A stretch of 64,000 nucleotides of DNA from Erpobdella octoculata (lineage: Eukaryota; Annelida; Clitellata; Hirudinida; Erpobdellidae), in assembly GCA_963978895.1 (NCBI GenBank), contig OZ022247.1, positions 4,524,104 through 4,588,103 of the forward strand. Reading direction: 5' to 3'. The translations under genes were made by a program, and so were the position numbers. Positions 60,116 through 64,000 of the stretch are shown here, in pieces. The notes under the pieces are model-generated. The model did no database searches. It saw nothing but the letters and a program-made list of their open reading frames with translations, and had not been told where the DNA came from. How positions within the stretch are numbered: the stretch's first letter is position 1; each line of letters begins with the position of its first letter.

Positions 60116-62824
60116 ATGAAAGTTGTCACTGCAATTGCTCCAATCAACATTGCTGTTATAAAATACTGTATGTTGAAATTTGAAATATATGTCCATATTT
60201 TATTAAATACATATATTAAAATATTAAATTAAAACAACATGTGCAAATATCCCCAATTGAATGCTTTCTCGTATCATTTTTCAGGGGGAAAAAGAGACGA
60301 GTCATTGATTTTACCGTTAAATGGATCATTGAGTGCTACCCTCGACAAAGATTATGTGAGTGCTTTATTTTATGATTAAAATTATATCATTAGTTTCATA
60401 GTTTACCTTTGCAAATTTTTATTACATAGATGTGTGCCAAAACAACTGTTGCAGCTTGCACATCGTTTACAGATGACAAATTATGGCTTAATGGAGAGTT
60501 TGTATATTTTATATTATTTAGAAATTCATGCATTTGATTTTTAAATAGTATTTTATTTCAGGGAGTGTTCTATAGAAACAGACAGACTTCAAAGAGTTCT
60601 TAAAGAAAGTAATAATAAAGTAGAATTCAGAAAAATATCACAGTGTGTATTATATACAATTTTTTTTTATATTTACTAGTTAGGAATAGAGCATTGGTCA
60701 GCCTTGACCTAAGAGACTCTAAATCAGTTCCACCTTCATGGAAAGTCCATATTTGCTCTAAAAATAACTTTCCAACAGCTGCTGGTCTTGCATCTTCAGC
60801 TGCTGGGCTAGCATGCTTAGGTTAGCTAATATATTCATATTTTTTTCTTATTTTCAATCAACAGGGTTGAAATTATTTAAATTATTTATCAGTTTTTGCC
60901 TTGGCCAAGCTGTACGGTGTAGAAGGAGATGTTAGTGATATTGCCAGGTATGAAATATACAGTTGTTTCAAAAATAAAATAAAATTATTCTAACTAACGG
61001 TGTAGAAGGAGATGTTAGTGATATTGCCAGGTATGAAATATACAGTTGTTTCAAAAATAAAATAAAATTATTCTAACTAATTGCTCAGAAAGGTCTTTTC
61101 CGATTTTATTCCATGAGTAATTCTTGCTTTCTTTTTGGGAAAATTCAGACTCGGATCTGGGAGTGCATGTAGGAGTATGTTAGGAGGATTTGTTGAGTGG
61201 ACGGTTGGTGTTAAAAGTGACGGCAGTGATTCCATTGCAAGGCAAATTGCTGATGTCACTCACTGGTCAGATATGGCTGTCCTCATACTAGTGGTTCGTT
61301 GTTTGGTCACTAATTAGGATTTCAATAAGTTGGCAGGAAAAGTAATAATGCTGGGAAGATGATTTTATTTTATATTATTTTGTTATCATTTTTTTTATAT
61401 TATTATGATAATATAATTTATTTTATAATGTTATGATATTATAACTTTGTTTTATATTATTATGTTATTATATGTTTATTTTGTATTATTATGTTATTAA
61501 GTGCTTATTTTAGAATATTAATAATATTTATTTGTGACCTCTTCGCTAGCTGGCCATTGAGATCGTTTGTGTTTCAATTTTAACGTGAACAACGACAGTT
61601 TTGTACTCCAGGTCAACGCAGGTAAGAAACACACCGCCAGTACGTCAGGTATGAGGACGTCTGTCGAGACAAGTCAGCTGCTGCGATACAGAGCCGAGGA
61701 AGTGGTGCCACGAGTCATCGTTGAAATGTCACAGGCCATAACGGAAAAGAATTTTCATAAGTTTTCCGAGCTAACCATGAAGGTAATTTGCATGCCTGGA
61801 TATATTTCCATCATTTATTACATGTTAGCGACTGTCTCATAGAATCAGTTATTTTTATATAATTATGCTACATGCTTGTTATAAATTTTAAAACACTTAC
61901 AAATACTTTTTTAGTATATTTTGATACTTTATTTAAATTTTCATTAAAATCAGTTAATTTGGACACTTTCTTATACTACAGCTAGAGTTATTTTTTACTT
62001 TTCTGCTATTCTGTAATATCTGGGTGGTTTTTTTGTTGTTGTCACATCTTGATGGTTTCTGTTTCTTGTGTCCATGACTAAAGATGTCTGTGATTTTTTT
62101 TTTCATGCTAGTGTTAGTGGCTTACTAGCCCTTCTGGCATTTTTTCAATAAATAAATAAATAAATAAATAATCATGACATGTTTCTCTCACCCTCATTTA
62201 TTATTATATATATATTTTCCTATTACAATGATGTTACTTTAGGACAGCAATCAAATGCATGCAGTGTGCTTGGACTCCTATCCACCGATCGTGTATCTTA
62301 CCGACACTTCCAGATCCATCATGAGACTCGTTCACTTCATTAACAGCTTCTTCTCCTACAACAAGGTTGTTGTTATTATTATTTTTTAATGCTTACTCAT
62401 TTTAAGTTTTTAATTTCGCTGATGAAGAGAGAGAATGATGTCAATGAATTTGGAATGTGAATAGTAATATGCTTGGGAATGTCATGTGTTATTCTATTGT
62501 TTTTTTCTGTTTTGGTAATAATTGGGATTTTATAATCTACTTTTTGTTCTAATCAAATTAATTCTTCAACCATAAAGCTAGATATTATTTTACAATTTGA
62601 TATTTGGTATACATATTTAAAATTTGTGATTCAGGCTGTATACACATTTCATATTTTTAATACAGGTTGCATACACATTTGATGCGGGGCCGAATGCCTG
62701 TTTATATCTTCTAGAGGAGGATCTACCACTCATTGTAGCACTCGTTAAGCATTTCTTTCCTTCAAAATGTGAAGAAAATTTTGTTAGAGGAAGACCAGTT
62801 GAAGTTGTAAAGTCGCTGTCTCAA
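60116..62824 (+). CDS. MVD: Mevalonate diphosphate decarboxylase, 3' end outside window
   Basis: Catalyses ATP-dependent decarboxylation of mevalonate diphosphate to isopentenyl diphosphate; a GHMP-kinase-fold enzyme, cytosolic or peroxisomal. Ten exons: 60116-60167, 60285-60355, 60430-60497, 60562-60642, 60684-60820, 60893-60947, 61149-61293, 61612-61782, 62243-62365 and 62666-62824; 354 codons, all phases consistent. Signatures are [20 protein letters not shown] at the N-terminus, [15 protein letters not shown] (ATP loop), [16 protein letters not shown] with the active-site Arg, and YTFDAGPNA with the catalytic Asp. The last exon ends with SLSQ at a gtaagt donor. The expected C-terminal exon with the Gly-rich end is not in 62825-64000. 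The exon 6 donor region is duplicated in the next intron. Confidence 0.95.
60914..61079 (+). repeat. 83-bp tandem duplication covering exon 6 end and its donor
   Basis: 60914-60996 is repeated at 60997-61079. The unit holds the last 34 bases of MVD exon 6 (GGTGTAGAAGGAGATG...), the donor AG/gtatga and 49 bp of intron. The copies look identical. The second copy lacks an acceptor, so it is an orphan 5' splice site within intron 6. Confidence 0.95.
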
Positions 62825-64000
62825 GTAAGTTGTGTTTCGTTTAGTCTCCTATGATTTCTATCGAGATGAACATTATAGGGTTTAAAAGTTTGTTAAGATG
62901 CAGTTTGCTTCATGGTTTCTTAAATATACTGTTTTCAAGAATTTCTCGATGTAGCTCAGTATGATAGATTTAAGCTGTGCATCTTTTCTTGCGTGTCGTG
63001 GTTTTGTAAGAAATGATTGAAAAATAAAGTAATTGAGAGAAGGCAATCATGTAAATCTTTGCTCAAAGACTCATGAGTGACACATCAAATTTTAGACTCC
63101 ATGTGGAGAAAATTTTAAATTCAAATTGAACTCAGTAGAAATAGATGTTTTGAAAATAAATTATGTATAGAGTTAATAAAATTAGAATTAGTATTTTTTT
63201 AAAATTTAACCCATATATGCCAAAGTTTGAATGTGCATGTTATAACAATATGAGCTGTTCTTCATATTGGTCTTATTGATAATTTGAATTAAAAAAAAAT
63301 ATTTTAACATTTAGTATTTTTTTTCTCTTATGAAGATTGATCATCTGTAAAGGATTGTCGGCACACAGCAGAAAATTTTTTTTTTTATATTTAAATTTTT
63401 AAAAGATATTCTGCATCAACATAACAACACAAAAAAAACATTATTAGGGTTCTAGTGCACTGTTTCTACAAAACTTTATGAGCTAACCTATTTCCAGTTT
63501 CCATAAAAAAAAACAAGTGAACGAAGTGAAAAACGTATCTATATTTTAACCAACATGAAAAATATAAATAAAACAAAAAATACTATCGTTTTCTATATAT
63601 ATCACTTAACTGATTTTTATTGCAACATTGATATTATACTGAAAAATTAAGAATTTGCAATTAGTTTAACATAGATCCTTTATAAAGGATTGTCGGGTTA
63701 TATGGGTTAAATTATTATCACTATTATTATTAAAATATAGTTATTATATTATATTAACACAGACTGTATTAACTTCAAGAGGAATATCATTTTAATGACC
63801 CCATAATACATGAATGTGCTGATTTTTAATGGGCCAACTTAATTGTGTGCAGACGTAGTTTTGGCTGAATATAAGAGTGTTTTGTTGCTCGTGACCATTA
63901 TTTCATTCGATACATACTCACTTTAAAGTTTATGTGTGGTAGTTTGACAGATTTGTTATTATTTTATCCAGTTTGTTGTTTACCTGTTGATATCTTTATT
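62825..64000. other. MVD intron (or 3' flank), no exon seen
   Basis: AT-rich, with short palindromic phrases such as GGATTGTCGG (63352 and 63687). No frame here resembles the missing MVD C-terminus. Confidence 0.5.

Overview
The window is nuclear DNA of an animal (metazoan): coding exons with GT/AG introns, an aminergic GPCR, nuclear genes for COX4 and mevalonate-pathway MVD, AT-rich non-coding DNA, and many microsatellites, minisatellites and small DNA transposons. The serotonin-type receptor, the invertebrate-style 5'-nucleotidase-like phosphatase and the repeat-rich introns would fit a spiralian (annelid, mollusc, flatworm or relative). That placement is inference; no mitochondrial or rRNA marker is present.

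Layout. 0-4.9 kb: repeats, an LTR-retroelement remnant with a SAP-domain gag start, a MITE and one ambiguous exon. 4.9-15.5 kb (+): a 5-HT1-like receptor in three coding exons whose introns hold two hAT elements, a mariner-like MITE, (CATA)n arrays, a 157-bp satellite, and a 48-bp minisatellite built from the receptor's own intron/exon junction. 15.5-22.3 kb: intergenic, simple repeats. 22.3-27.4 kb (+): a complete 13-exon metallophosphatase/5'-nucleotidase gene, 561 aa. 28.6-33.1 kb (-): a seven-exon gene (5' end not found) for a Ser/His-rich, probably nuclear protein with a C-terminal coiled coil. 33-52 kb: repeat desert with an 18.8-bp array, two foldback transposons, an orphan C2H2 zinc-finger exon followed by a 41-bp array of splice-site-like units, an old ~170-bp satellite and long microsatellites. 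52.4-54.5 kb (-): a 692-residue exon for a Cys-pair (zinc-binding-like) protein with a CtBP-type ALDLS motif. 56.2-59.6 kb (-): complete COX4. 60.1 kb to the right edge (+): MVD, divergent from COX4 across about 0.3 kb and cut by the window end.

The genes have unrelated jobs (amine signalling, phosphohydrolysis, probable nuclear regulation, respiration, isoprenoid synthesis). The only arrangement suggesting joint control is the head-to-head COX4/MVD pair. Gene models were built by hand from splice sites, reading-frame phase and family similarity; all internal junctions quoted keep phase.
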